Source: Candidatus Zipacnadia bacterium (GTDB lineage Bacteria; Armatimonadota; Zipacnadia; Zipacnadales; UBA5352). Taken from it: a stretch of 49,140 nt of DNA. Positions 49,052 to 49,140 of this stretch are shown here, in pieces. Location of the stretch: NCBI GenBank assembly GCA_029820295.1, contig JALGVA010000028.1, positions 1-49,140 on the forward strand, in the 5' to 3' direction. The notes under the pieces are model-generated. The model saw only the letters and a program-made list of their open reading frames with translations, was not told the DNA's origin and searched no databases. Each line of letters opens with the position of its first letter. The first letter of the stretch is position 1. The translations under genes were made by a program, and so were the position numbers.

Positions 49052-49140
49052 GCGTCGTGTGCCGTTGGCGCTGCCGTCGTGCGCGGGCCGGGAGCGAGTT
49101 CGCGCAGCGAACTCCCAACAGAAGCTCTGGGGCTCTTGTA

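Larger units (their letters stand above)
48822..49140. other. 319-bp non-coding end of window
   Basis: Holds the hairpin above, clustered GCCGTT words, and the dispersed motif copy 2. TTGACT (48886-48891) and CATTAC (48909-48914), 17 bp apart, could be a weak promoter pointing out of the window. No gene is visible. Confidence 0.45.

Overview
The window is a GC-rich (by eye about two thirds to 70% G+C), densely coded bacterial chromosome segment with no rRNA, tRNA, CRISPR, transposase or phage genes that I could recognise. The sepF gene beside yggS, proC, yggT and yggU, the small secreted copper-amine-oxidase-N-like protein, the large secreted carbohydrate-active enzymes, and the Gfo/Idh/MocA oxidoreductases mixed with uroporphyrinogen-decarboxylase-like (UroD) proteins together suggest an uncultured-type Terrabacteria-side lineage such as Armatimonadota. 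That placement is inference from gene content; no marker gene here proves it.

Layout. (1) 1-842: 3' part of an alanine dehydrogenase gene, then about 700 bp of repeat-rich non-coding DNA. (2) 1560-10141: secreted heparinase-like lyase, secreted sialidase-like protein, a glycosyltransferase, then on the minus strand a secreted protein of unknown function, a sulfatase-fold hydrolase lacking the usual formylglycine cysteine, and a truncated HAF-repeat gene. (3) 10348-16459: aldo/keto reductase, two divergent Gfo/Idh/MocA genes, a single-domain response regulator, a UroD-like protein and purQ. (4) 16530-21616: a near-consensus promoter followed by a zinc-ribbon protein, yggS, sepF, proC, yggT, a CPBP membrane protease and yggU; this is the housekeeping/cell-division block. 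(5) 21630-41135: mostly secreted proteins (short secretin-like protein, four very large putative glycan-active enzymes, a beta-helix protein), with a Gfo/Idh/MocA gene, a CBS protein and two small genes. (6) 41213-48821: a VapBC-type toxin-antitoxin pair, flavodoxin, two more UroD-like proteins each next to a small or unknown partner, a proline-rich membrane protein and a fourth Gfo/Idh/MocA gene. The last 320 bp are non-coding.

How the parts may work together (inference): the exported lyase, sialidase-like, beta-helix and GH-like proteins would open acidic or sulfated glycans outside the cytoplasm, while the cytosolic Gfo/Idh/MocA and aldo/keto reductases would process the released sugars or cyclitols. 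No sugar transporter or SusCD pair is present, so uptake must be encoded elsewhere. The three UroD-like proteins resemble cobalamin-dependent methyltransferase components more than haem enzymes, because no haem genes are nearby.

Non-coding DNA is unusually structured: a six-copy 10-bp array, a perfect long hairpin, a dispersed 70-bp repeat with a 63-bp inverted-repeat-bounded insertion in one copy, a 79-bp tandem duplication, and terminators that share an ACGGCGAC/GTCGCCGT stem core.
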